Source: Caldimonas manganoxidans ATCC BAA-369 | GTDB taxonomy: Bacteria; Pseudomonadota; Gammaproteobacteria; Burkholderiales; Burkholderiaceae_C | Assembly (NCBI RefSeq): GCF_000381125.1 | Contig: NZ_KB905930.1 | Span: 62,001 to 126,000, forward strand | Reading direction: 5' to 3' | Length of the DNA: 64,000 nucleotides | Shown here: in pieces, positions 9,668 to 19,030 of the stretch | Numbering within the stretch: position 1 is the first letter of the stretch | Layout of the letters: each line of letters opens with the position of its first letter | Position numbers and translations under genes: made by a program | Notes under the pieces: model-generated | What the model saw: only the letters and a program-made list of their open reading frames with translations | Told to the model about the DNA's origin: nothing | Database searches by the model: none

Positions 9668-11128
9668 GTGGGCCGCGCAGCGCAAGAGCTTGGCGATCGC
9701 GCACCGGCGGCTGCGGTGCAAGCCGGTCGCAGCCTGCGTGCCCAGTTGCTTGGGCCGCTGATGTGGATGTGGCTGGTGGTGGCGTTGGTGGCCGCGTGGG
9801 GGGCCTACAAACTCGCGCAATTCGCCGGTGACACGGCCTACGACCAGACGCTCCAGGACGAGGCCGGGGCCATTGCCACCCAGGTCTACTGGACCGACCG
9901 CGGCCCCTTGCTCGAGCTGAGCGTACAGGCCCAGCAGCTGTTGGCGCGCGACAGTGCCGACCGCAACGCCTACATGGTGATCGATGAAATGGGCCACATC
10001 CTGGCCGGTTCGGGCGACCTGCCCATGCCAGAGAACATCGACGCCAGCTTCACGCAGCCTCAGCTGTTCGATGCCAGTTATCTGGGTGAGCCCGTGCGAG
10101 GGGCGGTGTACTCCATTCGTTCGCCCATGCTCGATCGGGTGGTGTCCATCGTCGTGGTCGAGACGCGCCGGCGGCGACAGCAGCTGGAGCGAGAGATTCA
10201 AGTCGCCGTGCTGCTGCCGACGGTGGCGCTGGGCTTGTTGACCTTCGGCTTGCTGCACTGGGGCATTCGTCGCGGGGTGGCCCCTTTGCGACGGGTGGCG
10301 GCGGCCGTGGAGGCGCGCGATCCACGCGACTTGCGACCGCTGCCCTTGCAGGGCGTGCCAGCCGAGGCCGTGCCGCTGATCGAGCGCATCAATGTGCTGC
10401 TGGCCAATGTCGAGCGCGCCGTTCAGCAGCAACGGCGCTTCGTGGCCGACGCCGCCCACCAGCTACGCACCCCGGTGGCTGGGGTGCGCGTGCTCGCTCA
10501 GGAACTGCAGCACGAATGGCAGCACGGCGGCGGCTCGGCAGCCGGTCTATTGCGTGAGCTGGTGGCCAGCACCGAGCGCATGGGGCGCTTGGTCTCCCAA
10601 CTGCTCAATCTCGCGCGATCGGAATCCGCTTTGCGTCATGAACTGGCGACCCTCGAGCCGGTGGATGTCATCGCCGCGGTGCGCGAGGCGGCCGAACCCT
10701 TGGCGCTGCAGGCCAGCCGTCAAGGACGCGAGTTCGACCTGCAGCTGCCTGCACAGCCCTGTCATGCCCGGGTCCATCCCTTGTGGCTGGGGGAGGTGGT
10801 GGCCAACTTGCTGGACAACGCGCTGCGCCACGGCGGCGCTCATGTGCGTCTGAGCGTGCAGGCCGAGCCGGACGGGCTGCTCATCGAAGTGTGTGACGAC
10901 GGCCCCGGCATTGCGGCGGATCAGCGCGAGCACGTCTTCGAGCCATTCTGGCGGGCCGAGCGATCCGACACGCGGGGCGTGCAAGGCAGCGGATTGGGCT
11001 TGACGATCGTCAGAGACGTGGTGCTGGCCATGGGCGGACGCATCGAGCTGCGCAGCCGTCCCGAGTTCGACGGCACGAGCTTTCGGGTGTGGCTGCCCTC
11101 GGTCAGCCCCCGCTCCCACGAGACGTGA
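9668..11128 (+). CDS. Sensor histidine kinase, TctE-like
   Basis: This 486-aa inner-membrane kinase pairs with the regulator just upstream. One membrane helix lies near residues 30-50 (LGPLMWMWLVVALVAAW), then a periplasmic domain of the two-component sensor N-terminal type (TAYDQTLQDEAGAIA...), a second helix near 178-200, and a linker. The phospho-acceptor H264 is in FVADAAHQLRTP. The N box NLLDNALRHG, G1 DDGPGI and G2 GSGLGLTIV complete the ATPase. The start is GTG 9668. Citrate or tricarboxylate sensing is the usual TctE role but cannot be read here. Confidence 0.92.
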   Translation: MGRAAQELGDRAPAAAVQAGRSLRAQLLGPLMWMWLVVALVAAWGAYKLAQFAGDTAYDQTLQDEAGAIATQVYWTDRGPLLELSVQAQQLLARDSADRNAYMVIDEMGHILAGSGDLPMPENIDASFTQPQLFDASYLGEPVRGAVYSIRSPMLDRVVSIVVVETRRRRQQLEREIQVAVLLPTVALGLLTFGLLHWGIRRGVAPLRRVAAAVEARDPRDLRPLPLQGVPAEAVPLIERINVLLANVERAVQQQRRFVADAAHQLRTPVAGVRVLAQELQHEWQHGGGSAAGLLRELVASTERMGRLVSQLLNLARSESALRHELATLEPVDVIAAVREAAEPLALQASRQGREFDLQLPAQPCHARVHPLWLGEVVANLLDNALRHGGAHVRLSVQAEPDGLLIEVCDDGPGIAADQREHVFEPFWRAERSDTRGVQGSGLGLTIVRDVVLAMGGRIELRSRPEFDGTSFRVWLPSVSPRSHET

Positions 11129-11131
11129 GGG

Positions 11132-11626
11132 TCAGCGCGCCGGCCCGATGGGCCCACCTTGAATGCGCATCCCCGGCGTGATGCCGCGCCGGGCGAACCA
11201 ACCTTGGTTCATTTCCAGCGCCAGCCGCACCGGCTCGGCCGAACAGTGCGAATCGAGCGTTTGCGGCTGCATGTCGGCGATGTTGACGATGCGTCCGTCA
11301 TCGGCCAGGAAGGCGATCGACAGCGGAATCAGCGTGTTCTTCATCCAGAAACACTGCACCGCGGCCGTCTCGAAGACGAAGAGCATGCCCTCATGAGGAG
11401 CCAGTTCCTTGCGATGCATCAAGCCGATGGCGCGCTGCTGCGGTGTGCGGGCCACTTCGGCGGAGATGGCATGAAATCCCGCGCGTAAGGGCACGCTGGG
11501 CAGCTTCTGGGCGGCTTCTTGGGCCCAGGCGGTCAGGGCCCAAGTCAGACCGACGAGACCCATGGTCATGCCGCGACGCAACGTGGTGAGGCGGCTGGGC
11601 AAGGCTGATGACTTGATCTGGATCAT
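11132..11626 (-). CDS. DUF192 family exported protein
   Basis: This is a 164-aa protein with a basic N-terminus and hydrophobic core ending AWAQ, a likely signal peptide, so probably periplasmic. The DUF192 signature is visible as RTPQQRAIGLMHRKEL, GMLFVF, CFWMKNTLIPLSIAFL and SAEPVRLALEMNQGWFARRGI. Function is unknown for the family. ATG 11626 is used; ATG 11569 would leave a shorter signal. It converges on the kinase gene (3 nt apart). Its start codon is covered by the FNR-box-like site that faces ccoI, so FNR binding could affect its expression. Confidence 0.88.
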   Translation of the reverse strand: MIQIKSSALPSRLTTLRRGMTMGLVGLTWALTAWAQEAAQKLPSVPLRAGFHAISAEVARTPQQRAIGLMHRKELAPHEGMLFVFETAAVQCFWMKNTLIPLSIAFLADDGRIVNIADMQPQTLDSHCSAEPVRLALEMNQGWFARRGITPGMRIQGGPIGPAR

Positions 11627-11654
11627 GGTGCTCTGGAAGGCTGGAGGCTAGATT
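11613..11654 (+). promoter_or_regulatory. FNR-type promoter for ccoI
   Basis: TTGATCTGGATCAT (11613-11626) matches the FNR consensus TTGAT-N4-ATCAA at 9 of 10 fixed positions. Placing its centre at -41.5 puts the -10 hexamer at 11649-11654, which reads TAGATT (4 of 6 to TATAAT), and transcription start near 11661, 30 nt before the ccoI ATG. This is the class II FNR geometry. FNR control is inferred, supported by a TTGAT-type Fnr encoded in the same locus. Confidence 0.6.
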
Positions 11655-11690
11655 CTCCGTGCGCCCGCGGCCGATGTCGACCCGTCGGGT

Positions 11691-14084
11691 ATGGATTTTG
11701 CCGCGATGCCCAGCGCCCACCCCCCCGCCCGAGCCGAGCTTGCCGCCTGCGCCCCGTCCGACGCCGAGGCCGTGGCTTGGGACGACCCGCTGGAGCAGGC
11801 GCGCTTCACCCAGGAGGTGCCCGATCCGACCGGTGGTGCAGCGCGCCGGCGCTCCGTGCTCATCGTCGAGGGCATGTACTGTGCGGCCTGCTCGGTGCAC
11901 ATCGAAGAAGCTCTGTTGCGTCTGCCCGGAGTGCTGCAAGCCGATGTCCATCCCATCTCGCGCCGGGCCAGTGTCCTGTGGGATCCGGCGCAAGTGCGAG
12001 CCTCGGACATCGCCCATGCCGTGGCGAAGGCCGGCTACCGTGCCTATCCGGCCTTGTCGGCGCAAGCCGAAGCCGACCGGCGGCGCCAACAGCGCCAGGC
12101 GCTGTGGCGGCTGTTCGTCGCTGGCTTTTGCATGATGCAGGTGATGATGTATGCGGTGCCCACCTACGGGGTGGCCCCCAGTGGCAGCCAGGACATGAGT
12201 GCCGACATCTGGCGCTTGCTGCAATGGGCGAGCTGGCTGCTGAGCATCCCGGTCCTGTTGTTTGCCGCCGGGCCATTTCTGCAGGGCGCATGGCGCGATC
12301 TGCGTGCGCGTCGCATCGGCATGGACGTGCCGGTGGCGCTGGGCATCGTCGTGACCTTCATCGCCAGCACCGGCGCGACCTTCGACCCCGGCGGCCCGTT
12401 CGGCCAGGAGGTCTACTTCGACTCGCTCACCATGTTCGTCTTCTTCCTGCTGGTGGGGCGTTACCTGGTGCTGCGCGCCCACAGCGCCACGGCGGCCGCG
12501 CTGGAGTCCTTGATGCAGCGACTGCCCGAGACCGTGGAGCGCGAATCGGCCGAGGGCCACATCGAGACACTGCCGATCTCGCGCCTGCAAGCCTCAGACC
12601 GGGTGCGGGTGCGCGCTGGCCAGGCGTTTCCGGCCGACGGGCGCATCGAGGCCGGCAGTGCCTGGGTGGACGAGGCGTTGCTCACCGGGGAGTCCACCCC
12701 GCAATGGCGCGGGCCAGGGCAAGCGGTGGTGGCCGGCAGCTTCAACCTTTCGGCTCCCGTGTGGGTGCGCGTCGAGCGGGTGGGGCGTGACACCCGCTAT
12801 GCGCGCATCGTCGAGTTGATGCAGCGTGCAGCCAGCGAGCGTCCAGCCTTCGTGCAGGCCGTCGACCGCATGGCTGCACCGTTTCTGTGGGCCGTGCTGC
12901 TGGCGGCGGCCCTGTGTGCGCTCGTCTGGGCGTTCATCGATCCCAGCCGCAGCCTCTGGGTGGCTGTGGCCGTGCTCATCGTCACCTGCCCATGTGCTTT
13001 GTCTCTGGCCACGCCATCGGCTCTGCTGAGCGCCGCCGGTGCCTTGGCTCGCCGCGGAGTGCTGTTGCAGCGCCTCCAGGCGCTGGAGGCCTTGGCCGAG
13101 GCCCGGGTGTTCGTGTTCGACAAGACCGGCACGCTCACCGAAGACCGTCTCGAGCTGAAGCAATGCGAGGTTCTCGATGCGCGGTGGTCGCGGGATCAGC
13201 TTCTGGCCCATGCGGCGGCTCTGGCCCAGGCCTCGCTGCATCCGGTCTCGCGGGCGGTGGTCGAAGCCGCCGCGCCCAAGGGTGGCCTTGCCCCCGTGCA
13301 CGAGGTGCACGAATGGGCCGGTCGCGGGCTGGAGGGGCGCGACGCGCAGGGGCGGTGTTGGCGCTTGGGCTCATTCAGCCATGCGACGGACGCTGGCGAT
13401 GCACGCGCCGGCGCTCACCCCCCGGCGTCCTTGGGGCCGGAAGCGTGGTTGAGCGTCGATGGCGCCGTGCTGGCTCGCTTCGAATTCAGCGAGCGCCTAC
13501 GGCCCCAGGCCCATGACACGATCGCTGCATTGCGTGCACAAGGCGTGCAAACCGTGTTGCTGTCGGGCGACCGCCCCGAAGCTGTCGAGGCCTTGGCCCG
13601 CCGTCTGGGCATGGATCACTGGCGAGGCGGCGCTTCGCCCGAGGACAAACTGGCCTACGTGCATCAGGTCCAAGCCCAAGGATGCAAGCTGGCTATGGTG
13701 GGCGATGGCCTCAACGACGGCCCGGTGCTGGCTCAGGCCGATGCCTCCTTGGCCATGGGGCAGGGGGCCGCGTTGGCGCGAGCCCAGGCCGACATCACGC
13801 TCATGAGCAGCCGCCTGTCCGATGTCGTGGCCGCTTGGACGATGGCGCGACGCACGGTTCGCATCATCCGTCAAAACATGAGCTGGGCAGCCGCCTACAA
13901 CGCCCTGGGCATCCCCTTGGCCGCCCTGGGGTGGATGCCACCCTGGCTGGCCGGCCTGGGCATGGCCGCCAGCTCCGTGCTCGTGGTGGCCAATGCCTGG
14001 CGCTTGAGCCGTGGCGACTTTCCGGCCGGCAATCCGGCGGCGGCCTTGGGCAGCGCACCGCTGACCGCCACCCCTGGCGCTTGA
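11691..14084 (+). CDS. ccoI: Copper-translocating P-type ATPase for cbb3 oxidase assembly (CcoI/FixI)
   Basis: This is a 797-aa P1B-type ATPase. It has an N-terminal heavy-metal domain with GMYCAACS (C64, C67), eight membrane helices, a TGES actuator motif, CPC in TCPCALSLATPSALL near residue 432, the phosphorylation site DKTGTLTE near 477, and GDGLNDGPVL. In cbb3 loci this enzyme exports copper to the periplasm for CcoN assembly rather than for resistance. It begins the cco cluster, 9 nt before ccoS. No strong ribosome site precedes ATG 11691; ATG 11706 is a possible alternative. The N-terminal 50 residues before the HMA domain are poorly conserved-looking. Confidence 0.93.
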   Translation: MDFAAMPSAHPPARAELAACAPSDAEAVAWDDPLEQARFTQEVPDPTGGAARRRSVLIVEGMYCAACSVHIEEALLRLPGVLQADVHPISRRASVLWDPAQVRASDIAHAVAKAGYRAYPALSAQAEADRRRQQRQALWRLFVAGFCMMQVMMYAVPTYGVAPSGSQDMSADIWRLLQWASWLLSIPVLLFAAGPFLQGAWRDLRARRIGMDVPVALGIVVTFIASTGATFDPGGPFGQEVYFDSLTMFVFFLLVGRYLVLRAHSATAAALESLMQRLPETVERESAEGHIETLPISRLQASDRVRVRAGQAFPADGRIEAGSAWVDEALLTGESTPQWRGPGQAVVAGSFNLSAPVWVRVERVGRDTRYARIVELMQRAASERPAFVQAVDRMAAPFLWAVLLAAALCALVWAFIDPSRSLWVAVAVLIVTCPCALSLATPSALLSAAGALARRGVLLQRLQALEALAEARVFVFDKTGTLTEDRLELKQCEVLDARWSRDQLLAHAAALAQASLHPVSRAVVEAAAPKGGLAPVHEVHEWAGRGLEGRDAQGRCWRLGSFSHATDAGDARAGAHPPASLGPEAWLSVDGAVLARFEFSERLRPQAHDTIAALRAQGVQTVLLSGDRPEAVEALARRLGMDHWRGGASPEDKLAYVHQVQAQGCKLAMVGDGLNDGPVLAQADASLAMGQGAALARAQADITLMSSRLSDVVAAWTMARRTVRIIRQNMSWAAAYNALGIPLAALGWMPPWLAGLGMAASSVLVVANAWRLSRGDFPAGNPAAALGSAPLTATPGA

Positions 14085-14093
14085 AGGCCAGCC

Positions 14094-14294
14094 ATGGACA
14101 TCCTGTTTTTGCTCGTGCCGCTGTCGGTCGTGCTGGTGCTGTTGATCCTGGGCTTGTTTGCCTGGGCCTTGCACAGTGGCCAGTTCGACAACATGGAACG
14201 CGAGGGCGAGCGCATCCTTTGGGACGATGCGCTGTCCGACGAGAACTCCGTTGACGACGATCAAGGTTCGGTGCGCAGGCATCCGGAACAATGA
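14094..14294 (+). CDS. ccoS: cbb3-type cytochrome oxidase assembly protein CcoS
   Basis: This is a 66-aa single-pass membrane protein. [26 protein letters not shown] forms the N-terminal helix, followed by [15 protein letters not shown], the CcoS hallmark (QFDDxxGxxxxIL-like). It is needed for cofactor insertion into the oxidase. GAAGG lies 6 nt before the ATG. Its 3' end contains the candidate FNR site and -10 for ccoN, so the coding sequence doubles as promoter DNA. The acidic tail ([11 protein letters not shown]) falls exactly on that site. Confidence 0.93.
   Translation: MDILFLLVPLSVVLVLLILGLFAWALHSGQFDNMEREGERILWDDALSDENSVDDDQGSVRRHPEQ
14251..14292 (+). promoter_or_regulatory. FNR-type promoter for ccoNOQP inside ccoS
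   Basis: TTGACGACGATCAA (14251-14264) matches TTGAT-N4-ATCAA at 9 of 10 fixed positions. With the centre at -41.5 the -10 hexamer falls at 14287-14292, AACAAT (4 of 6). Predicted transcription start is about 14299, giving a 24-nt leader with a GGAGAGAGG ribosome site before the ccoN ATG at 14323. Confidence 0.6.
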
Positions 14295-14322
14295 CCTGAC
14301 TGACTTCCAGGAGAGAGGCGAC

Positions 14323-15774
14323 ATGTCTTCGTCATCGACGTTCTCCGCCGCTTCGGCGGTGAACTACAACGACACCGTGGTTCGGCAGTTTGCGATCGCC
14401 GCCATCGTCTGGGGCGTGGTGGGGATGCTGGTGGGCGTATGGATCGCCGCCCAGCTGGCCTGGCCACAGTTGAATTTCGGCATCCCCTGGCTCAGTTATG
14501 GCCGCCTGCGTCCGCTGCACACCAATGCCGTGATTTTCGCCTTCGGCGGTAGTGCGTTGTTTGCCACCAGCTACTACGTGGTGCAGCGCACCTGCCAGGT
14601 GAGGCTGATCTCCGACAAATTGGCGGCCTTCACCTTTTGGGGATGGCAGGCCGTCATCGTGGCGGCGGCCATCTCATTGCCCATGGGCTACACCAGCGGT
14701 AAGGAATATGCCGAGCTCGAATGGCCGATCGACATCCTCATCACCGTGGTATGGGTGGCCTACGCGGTGGTGTTCTTTGGCACCATCGGCATCCGCAAAG
14801 TGCGCCACATCTACGTGGCCAATTGGTTCTTCGGGGGCTTCATCCTGGCCGTGGCTTTGCTGCACTTGGTCAACAGTGCGGCCATGCCGGTCAGCTTCAT
14901 GAAGAGCTACTCGGCCTACGCCGGCGTGCAAGACGCCATGGTGCAATGGTGGTATGGCCACAATGCCGTGGGCTTCTTTTTGACCGCGGGCTTCCTGGGA
15001 ATGATGTACTACTTCATTCCCAAGCAGGCCGAGCGCCCGGTGTACAGCTATCGCTTGTCCATCGTGCACTTTTGGGCCTTGATCTTCACCTACATGTGGG
15101 CAGGCCCCCACCACCTGCATTACACCGCGCTGCCGGACTGGGCGCAAAGCGTGGGCATGCTGTTCTCGCTGATCCTGCTGGCGCCCAGCTGGGGCGGCAT
15201 GATCAACGGCATCATGACCCTCTCGGGGGCTTGGTACAAGCTGCGCGACGATCCCATCCTGAAGTTCCTGATCGTGTCCCTGTCGTTCTACGGCATGAGC
15301 ACCTTCGAGGGACCGATGATGTCGATCAAGACCGTCAACGCTCTGAGCCATTACACCGACTGGACGGTCGGGCATGTGCACTCCGGCGCATTGGGCTGGG
15401 TGGGACTGATCACCATGGGGTCGCTGTACTACCTCGTGCCGCGCCTGTACGGGCGCAAGCAGATGCACAGCGTGCGCGCCATCGAGCTGCACTTCTGGAT
15501 TGCCACCATCGGCATCGTGCTCTACATCGCCGCGATGTGGATCGCCGGCGTCATGCAAGGCCTGATGTGGCGCGCCATCAACCCCGACGGAACACTCACC
15601 TACAGCTTCGTCGAAAGCGTCAAGGCCACCTATCCCTTTTACGTCATCCGACTGCTGGGCGGCATCCTCTACCTCGCCGGCATGGGCGTGATGGCCTGGA
15701 ACGTGGCCATGACCGTGCGCAGCGGCCGCGCGACTGAAGTGGCCATCCCGGCCATGAAGCCCGCGACGGCTTGA
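14323..15774 (+). CDS. ccoN: cbb3-type cytochrome c oxidase subunit I
   Basis: This 483-aa catalytic subunit, with about twelve membrane helices, carries low-spin haem b, high-spin haem b3 and CuB, reducing oxygen with high affinity. Visible markers include [14 protein letters not shown] (haem His), [33 protein letters not shown] (CuB histidines) and HVHSGALGW. The start at 14323 follows a GGAGAGAGG ribosome site. Length matches CcoN of betaproteobacteria. It is the first structural gene of ccoNOQP, with a probable FNR promoter immediately upstream. Confidence 0.97.
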   Translation: MSSSSTFSAASAVNYNDTVVRQFAIAAIVWGVVGMLVGVWIAAQLAWPQLNFGIPWLSYGRLRPLHTNAVIFAFGGSALFATSYYVVQRTCQVRLISDKLAAFTFWGWQAVIVAAAISLPMGYTSGKEYAELEWPIDILITVVWVAYAVVFFGTIGIRKVRHIYVANWFFGGFILAVALLHLVNSAAMPVSFMKSYSAYAGVQDAMVQWWYGHNAVGFFLTAGFLGMMYYFIPKQAERPVYSYRLSIVHFWALIFTYMWAGPHHLHYTALPDWAQSVGMLFSLILLAPSWGGMINGIMTLSGAWYKLRDDPILKFLIVSLSFYGMSTFEGPMMSIKTVNALSHYTDWTVGHVHSGALGWVGLITMGSLYYLVPRLYGRKQMHSVRAIELHFWIATIGIVLYIAAMWIAGVMQGLMWRAINPDGTLTYSFVESVKATYPFYVIRLLGGILYLAGMGVMAWNVAMTVRSGRATEVAIPAMKPATA

Positions 15775-15804
15775 GGCTGGGATCCCAGATTACGAGGACT
15801 CATC

Positions 15805-16434
15805 ATGGCTGATTCCTACAACAAGCCTGGCTTGTTCACCCACGAGAAGATCGAGACCAACAACTTCTTGATGATTCTGCTGATCATCTTGGTGGTGTCG
15901 ATCGGTGGCCTGGTCGAGATCGTGCCGCTGTTCTTCCAACGATCCACGACCCAAGCCGTCGAGGGGCTGAAACCCTACACCCCGCTGCAACTGGTGGGGC
16001 GCGACATCTACATCCGCGAAGGCTGCTATGGCTGTCATTCGCAAATGGTGCGGCCCTTCCGTGCCGAGACGCTGCGCTACGGACCGTATTCCACCGCCGG
16101 CGAGTTCGTCTATGACCACCCCTTCCAATGGGGCAGCAAGCGCACCGGACCGGATCTGCACCGCGTCGGTGGCCGCTATAGCGACGAATGGCACCGCATC
16201 CACCTGATCAACCCGCGCGATCTGGTGCCCGAATCCAACATGCCCGCGTACCCTTGGCTGGCCAAGACCGTGCTCGATCCTCAAGACGCCGTGGCCCGCA
16301 TGCGTGCGCTGCGTCGCCTCGGCGTGCCGTATAGCGACGAGGAGATTGCCAAGTCCCCCGACGAGCTCAAAGGCAAGACCGAGATGGATGCCGTGATCGC
16401 CTACTTGCAGGTGCTTGGCACTGCCATGAAGTGA
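15805..16434 (+). CDS. ccoO: cbb3-type cytochrome c oxidase subunit II (mono-haem)
   Basis: This is a 209-aa membrane-anchored cytochrome c. A helix at residues 20-42 ([20 protein letters not shown]) is followed by the haem site CYGCH (C74, C77, H78) and a methionine ligand region SNMPAYPWL. The segment [18 protein letters not shown] is diagnostic of CcoO/FixO. GAGGA lies 6 nt before the ATG. It passes electrons from CcoP to CcoN. Confidence 0.96.
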   Translation: MADSYNKPGLFTHEKIETNNFLMILLIILVVSIGGLVEIVPLFFQRSTTQAVEGLKPYTPLQLVGRDIYIREGCYGCHSQMVRPFRAETLRYGPYSTAGEFVYDHPFQWGSKRTGPDLHRVGGRYSDEWHRIHLINPRDLVPESNMPAYPWLAKTVLDPQDAVARMRALRRLGVPYSDEEIAKSPDELKGKTEMDAVIAYLQVLGTAMK

Positions 16435-16444
16435 GGGACAGACG

Positions 16445-16588
16445 ATGGACATCGATGTGAACGACCTGCGCATCATCGTGACGGTGGTGTCGTTGCTGAT
16501 CTTCATCGGCATCTGCGGCTGGGCCTATGCCCGCCGTAACCGAGAGCGCTTCGACGAAGCGGCCCGCCTGCCCTTCCAATCTGAATAG
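16445..16588 (+). CDS. ccoQ: cbb3-type cytochrome oxidase subunit IV, CcoQ
   Basis: This is a very small gene (47 aa) lying 10 nt after ccoO and 12 nt before ccoP. The product MDIDVNDLRIIVTVVSLLIF has one membrane helix, then GWAYARRNRERFDEAARLPF, the usual CcoQ/FixQ pattern of one helix and a short basic-acidic tail. CcoQ stabilises the oxidase complex. The position between ccoO and ccoP makes the call firm despite its size. Confidence 0.93.
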   Translation: MDIDVNDLRIIVTVVSLLIFIGICGWAYARRNRERFDEAARLPFQSE

Positions 16589-16600
16589 CCCGAGCACACC

Positions 16601-17515
16601 ATGAGCGACTTCTTCCATGACGGCTGGTCGATCTTCATCGCCGTCACCACCATCCTGAGCTTGATCGCATGCTTGTTGCTGCTCATCGTGGCGTCCAAGC
16701 GCAAGATCATGGCCAACGACAACACCACCGGTCATGTCTGGGACCAAGATCTCAAGGAATTGAACAACCCGCTGCCGCGCTGGTGGATGGGGCTGTTCGT
16801 CATCACCGTTGTGTTTTCCGCCATCTACCTGGTGTTCTACCCTGGGCTGGGCAGCTATCAAGGCCGCTGGGGATGGTCCCAGGCAAGCCAATACGACAAG
16901 GAAATGGCCAAGGCACAGGCTCAGCTCGAACCTTTGTACGAACAGTTCAAAGGCAAGACGGCCGAGCAGTTGGTGGCTGATGCGCGGGCCATGGGTATCG
17001 GCGAGCGTCTGTTCTTGAACTGGTGTGCTCAATGCCATGGCTCCGACGCGCAAGGCGGTCGCGGATTTCCCAACCTCACCGATGGAGACTGGCTGTGGGG
17101 TGGCACACACGAGGACATCAAAACCACCATTGCACAAGGACGCACTGGAGTGATGCCGCCGATGGGCCAGGCCATCGGCGGGGGTGAAAACGTGCGCAAC
17201 GTGGCGCATTACGTGATGAGCCTGTCGGGCAGCCCGCACGATCCGATCGCCGCCCAACTGGGCCGCTCCAAGTTCGGTGCCTGCGCGGCTTGCCATGGCC
17301 AGGACGGTAAGGGCAACCCCTCGATGGGCGCTCCCAACCTGACCGACCGCATTTGGCTGCATGGTTGGGGAGAGCAGGCCATCATGCATATCATCAACAA
17401 CGGCAAGACCAACGTCATGCCGCCGCATGCCGGCAAACTCACCGAGTCGCAAATCCACGTCTTGGCCGCCTACGTTTGGGGTCTGTCGCACCCGGATGCG
17501 GGGCAGGCACGCTGA
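16601..17515 (+). CDS. ccoP: cbb3-type cytochrome c oxidase subunit III (di-haem)
   Basis: This 304-aa protein has two N-terminal membrane helices (residues 10-32 and 62-82) and two cytochrome c domains. The haem sites are CAQCH at 142-146 and CAACH at 228-232. NPLPRWWMGLFVITVVFS between the helices is a CcoP hallmark. It accepts electrons from soluble or bc1 cytochromes. Methionine ligands are likely in the GVMPPM and NVMPPHAG segments. The gene ends 25 nt before ccoG. Confidence 0.96.
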   Translation: MSDFFHDGWSIFIAVTTILSLIACLLLLIVASKRKIMANDNTTGHVWDQDLKELNNPLPRWWMGLFVITVVFSAIYLVFYPGLGSYQGRWGWSQASQYDKEMAKAQAQLEPLYEQFKGKTAEQLVADARAMGIGERLFLNWCAQCHGSDAQGGRGFPNLTDGDWLWGGTHEDIKTTIAQGRTGVMPPMGQAIGGGENVRNVAHYVMSLSGSPHDPIAAQLGRSKFGACAACHGQDGKGNPSMGAPNLTDRIWLHGWGEQAIMHIINNGKTNVMPPHAGKLTESQIHVLAAYVWGLSHPDAGQAR

Positions 17516-17540
17516 GCGTGCGCGTCAATGGAGCCATCCG

Positions 17541-19004
17541 GTGAGCCGTACCGAATCCAAGATCATTGCCCTGCGGCCCGCCGCCGCAGACAACGGTGAT
17601 GCGGCGGGCCAGACGGTGTCTCTGTATCAGAAGCAGCAGAAGATCTACCCCCGCGCCGTCCATGGCTGGTTTGCGGCGTGGCGCTGGGCGCTGGTGTGGC
17701 TCACCCAACTCGTCTTCTATGGGCTGCCTTGGCTTCAGTGGAACGGGCGCCAGGCCGTGCTCTTCGACCTGGCGGCGCGGCGTTTCTACATCTTCGGCTT
17801 GGTGCTCTACCCGCAGGACTTCATCTACCTGACGGCGTTGCTCGTCATTTGCGCCTACGCATTGTTTCTGTTCACAGCGGTCGGGGGGCGACTGTGGTGT
17901 GGTTATGCCTGCCCGCAGACGGTCTACACCGAGATCTACATGTGGGTCGAGCGCAAGATCGAGGGCGACCGCAGCGCACGCATGCGACTCGATCAAGGCC
18001 CATGGACCTTCCAAAAGCTGTGGCGCAAGACGGCCAAGCAAGTCGCATGGGTGGCCATCGGTCTGTGGACCGGATTCACCTTCGTCGGCTACTTCACTCC
18101 CATCAAGACACTCGGCGCGGAAGCGCTGACACTGGGCCTGGGGCCCTGGGAGTGGTTTTGGATTTTGTTCTACGGCTTGGCCACCTATGGCAATGCCGGC
18201 TACCTGCGCGAGCAGGTGTGCAAGTACATGTGTCCCTATGCGCGCTTCCAGAGTGCGATGTTCGACCGGGACACCATGATCATCACCTACGATGCGACGC
18301 GCGGCGAACCCCGCGGCTCCCGCCCCCGCAAAGCCAATCCGAAGCAACTCGGACTGGGCCACTGCATCGACTGCAGCTTGTGCGTGCAGGTCTGTCCTAC
18401 CGGCATCGACATCCGCAACGGCTTGCAATACGAGTGCATCGGCTGCGCCGCATGCATCGATGTGTGCAACGGCGTGATGGACAAGATGAACTATCCGCGT
18501 GGGCTGATCCGCTATTCCACACAGAACGGCATGAGCCATGGCTGGACGCGAGCACAGATGTTCAAGCGGGTGCTGCGCCCACGGGTGCTCGTCTACACCG
18601 CCATCCTTGCGTTCATCGGTGCGGCTTTTGTCGGCAGCCTGGTGCTGCGCAGCCCCTTCAAAGTGGACGTCATCCGCGACCGCGGGGCGCTGGCGCGCAT
18701 CGTCGAGGATGGCTACGTCGAAAACGTCTATCGTTTGCAAATCATGAATGCGCTGGAGCAGCCTGAGCGATACCGCATCGGCGTCTCGGGGCTGGAGGGT
18801 TTGCGCCTGGCCTCCGAGTCTCAAGTCGAGGTCGAACCTGCCGCTTCGCGTTGGGTGGTGGTGCGCGTCCAGTTGCCGCCGCAGCACGCCGAGCCCTTGC
18901 GAGGGCATACCCATCCCATCGAGTTTCGTATCGACCGCTTGCCCCAGGGCGGCCAGACCGAGCATCGCGTGCTCGAACGATCCACCTTCTTGGTGCCGCG
19001 TTGA
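17541..19004 (+). CDS. ccoG: cbb3 oxidase accessory protein CcoG (FixG/RdxA)
   Basis: This is a 487-aa polytopic membrane iron-sulfur protein. The GTG start at 17541 has GGAG 8 nt upstream and gives the normal N-terminus. Membrane helices occur at about residues 45-65, 90-115, 165-185, 200-220 and 345-365. The ferredoxin part holds CIDCSLCVQVCPTGID and CIGCAACIDVC, ligating two 4Fe-4S clusters. GGRLWCGYACPQTVYTEIY is family-specific. The C-terminal domain is immunoglobulin-like. CcoG is reported as a copper(II) reductase in cbb3 biogenesis; it lies directly downstream of ccoP. Confidence 0.95.
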   Translation: MSRTESKIIALRPAAADNGDAAGQTVSLYQKQQKIYPRAVHGWFAAWRWALVWLTQLVFYGLPWLQWNGRQAVLFDLAARRFYIFGLVLYPQDFIYLTALLVICAYALFLFTAVGGRLWCGYACPQTVYTEIYMWVERKIEGDRSARMRLDQGPWTFQKLWRKTAKQVAWVAIGLWTGFTFVGYFTPIKTLGAEALTLGLGPWEWFWILFYGLATYGNAGYLREQVCKYMCPYARFQSAMFDRDTMIITYDATRGEPRGSRPRKANPKQLGLGHCIDCSLCVQVCPTGIDIRNGLQYECIGCAACIDVCNGVMDKMNYPRGLIRYSTQNGMSHGWTRAQMFKRVLRPRVLVYTAILAFIGAAFVGSLVLRSPFKVDVIRDRGALARIVEDGYVENVYRLQIMNALEQPERYRIGVSGLEGLRLASESQVEVEPAASRWVVVRVQLPPQHAEPLRGHTHPIEFRIDRLPQGGQTEHRVLERSTFLVPR

Positions 19005-19030
19005 GCGGCAACCCTTGGGAGACCCCTGCC

